DNA of 6,406 bases from Bacteroidota bacterium (GTDB lineage Bacteria; Bacteroidota; Bacteroidia; Bacteroidales; JAAYUG01). The notes under the pieces are model-generated. The model did not search any database. It was given only the letters and a program-made list of their open reading frames with translations, and was not told where the DNA came from. How positions within the stretch are numbered: position 1 is the first letter of the stretch; each line of letters opens with the position of its first letter. Position numbers and translations under genes: made by a program. Shown in pieces: positions 5,270 to 6,406 of this stretch. The stretch spans positions 1-6,406 of the forward strand of contig JAKAMP010000177.1 of assembly GCA_021812865.1 (NCBI GenBank). The letters run 5' to 3'.

Positions 5270-6406
5270 ATGGAAGAAAATCTTGTAATCGTTGAGTCCC
5301 CTGCAAAAGCAAAAACCATTGAGCGGTTTCTTGGCAAGGATTTTGTTGTGAAATCGAGCTTCGGGCATATTCGCGATCTGGCTAAGAAAAATCTCGGTAT
5401 CGACTTAAAAAACAATTTCAAGCCGGAATATATTGTTCCCGACGATAAGAAAAAGGTAGTTGCTGAACTAAAAAAAGCCGTCAAAAATTCCACAACTATT
5501 TGGCTGGCATCTGATGAAGACCGCGAAGGAGAAGCAATTGCGTGGCACCTTTTCGAGGAACTCAAACTCAAAGACGGCAATACACGCCGAATTGTATTCA
5601 ACGAAATTACCAAAGAGGCCATTCTTTACGCTATAGATAATCCCCGTTCTATTGACAGGCACCTTGTGGATGCCCAGCAGGCCCGTAGGATTCTCGATCG
5701 GTTGGTAGGTTTCGAACTATCGCCTGTGCTCTGGAAAAAAGTTAAACCTTCCCTTTCTGCAGGCCGTGTGCAGTCTGTGGCCGTACGCCTGCTGGTTGAC
5801 CGGGAGCGCGAAATCAATGATTTCAAAGATTCTTCAGCCTTCAAGGTGGTAGCCCTTTTCACTCTCACAGAAAAGGATAAAGTGTATGAACTGGTTGCTG
5901 AACTGCCTAAGAAATTCGAAACCCTGAAGGAAACGCGTGAATTCATTGAGAAATGTAAAAATGCAACCTTCGAAGTAACTGATATCGTTAAAAAACCTGC
6001 CCGTAAATCACCTTCACCCCCATTCACTACCTCCACCCTGCAGCAGGAAGCCAGCCGCAAACTGGGCTTTTCTGTATCGCAGACCATGACCATTGCACAG
6101 AAATTATATGAGGCAGGAAAGATCACTTATATGAGAACCGACTCGGTCAATCTCTCTGAGACGGCCCTCGAAGCCAGCAAGAAGGTGATTGGTGAGGTAT
6201 ATGGTGAAAAGTACATCCATTCCCGCCAGTATAAAACAAAGTCGAAAGGCGCACAGGAAGCCCACGAAGCCATTCGGCCTGCATACCTCGACAAAGATAC
6301 AATCAGCGGAACGGTCACAGAAAAGAGGCTCTACGATTTGATCTGGAAGCGCACCATCGCAAGCCAGATGAGCGACGCCCAACTTGAAAAGACCACCGTC
6401 ACCATT
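5270..6406 (+). CDS. topA: DNA topoisomerase I (type IA), N-terminal 379 codons, cut by the window edge
   Basis: TopA relaxes negatively supercoiled DNA by cutting one strand through a 5'-phosphotyrosine link and passing the other strand. The reading frame is open from ATG 5270 to the last base. The TOPRIM domain comes first: LVIVESPAKAKTI with the metal-site Glu9, then WLASDEDREGEAIAWHL with Asp82, Asp84 and Glu86 as the DxDxE acidic cluster. Next come DAQQARRILDRLVGFELSPVLW and KPSLSAGRVQSVAVRLLVDRE, both typical of the family. PPFTTSTLQQEASRKLGFS leads into the active-site motif GKITYMRTDS with catalytic Tyr287. AQEAHEAIRP follows. The rest of the catalytic core and any C-terminal zinc or repeat domains lie beyond the edge; full-length family members are usually about 700-850 residues. 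The gene is divergent from PBP1A with a 103-base shared control region. No frameshift or missing residue is seen. Confidence 0.97.
   Translation, partial: MEENLVIVESPAKAKTIERFLGKDFVVKSSFGHIRDLAKKNLGIDLKNNFKPEYIVPDDKKKVVAELKKAVKNSTTIWLASDEDREGEAIAWHLFEELKLKDGNTRRIVFNEITKEAILYAIDNPRSIDRHLVDAQQARRILDRLVGFELSPVLWKKVKPSLSAGRVQSVAVRLLVDREREINDFKDSSAFKVVALFTLTEKDKVYELVAELPKKFETLKETREFIEKCKNATFEVTDIVKKPARKSPSPPFTTSTLQQEASRKLGFSVSQTMTIAQKLYEAGKITYMRTDSVNLSETALEASKKVIGEVYGEKYIHSRQYKTKSKGAQEAHEAIRPAYLDKDTISGTVTEKRLYDLIWKRTIASQMSDAQLEKTTVTI

Noticed and set aside
5167..5622. A 152-codon upstream extension of the PBP1A frame on the minus strand, giving a 947-residue protein.
   Set aside because: It lies antisense to the start of topA, is Ser/Phe-rich and unlike any wall-synthesis domain, and would put the membrane anchor in mid-protein. 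The ATG at 5166 gives a normal class A architecture.

Overview
The window looks like chromosomal housekeeping DNA from a member of the Bacteroidota. Four things suggest this. There is a stand-alone heptose-1-phosphate adenylyltransferase (not fused to the kinase). The class A penicillin-binding protein has the long inserted linker and GKRQVGST.KPFLYT context common in that phylum. Start codons have weak or no Shine-Dalgarno sequences. Promoter-like boxes fit the TTTG / TAnnTTTG consensus of the phylum's primary sigma factor. The genus cannot be named from this evidence.

Layout, left to right. Positions 3-131 carry the broken end of an ECF sigma factor: region 2 is recognisable, but a series of small indels then a stop disrupts it and no region 4 follows. 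About 120 bases of apparently non-coding DNA follow, with nested inverted repeats and a good TAnnTTTG box. A tight forward cluster comes next: rfaE2 (282-779; ADP-heptose synthesis for lipopolysaccharide), radA (785-2149; branch-migration helicase for recombinational repair) and an unrecognised soluble 151-residue protein (2161-2616). The gaps are 5 and 11 bases, so the three are probably co-transcribed. A 162-base convergent gap (2617-2778) holds an intrinsic terminator for the gene arriving from the other side. That gene, on the minus strand (5166-2779), is a complete bifunctional penicillin-binding protein 1A. A 103-base divergent intergenic region follows, with a convincing topA promoter and small dyad symmetries. 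topA (DNA topoisomerase I) starts at 5270 and runs off the right edge with 379 codons present.

The genes serve envelope construction (rfaE2, PBP1A) and DNA maintenance (radA, topA). No mobile element, CRISPR array, tRNA or rRNA was seen, and nothing here amounts to a clearly new multi-gene system. The points most worth following are the decayed ECF sigma factor, the uncharacterised third gene of the radA cluster, the rfaE2 start-site question, and the compact divergent PBP1A/topA control region.
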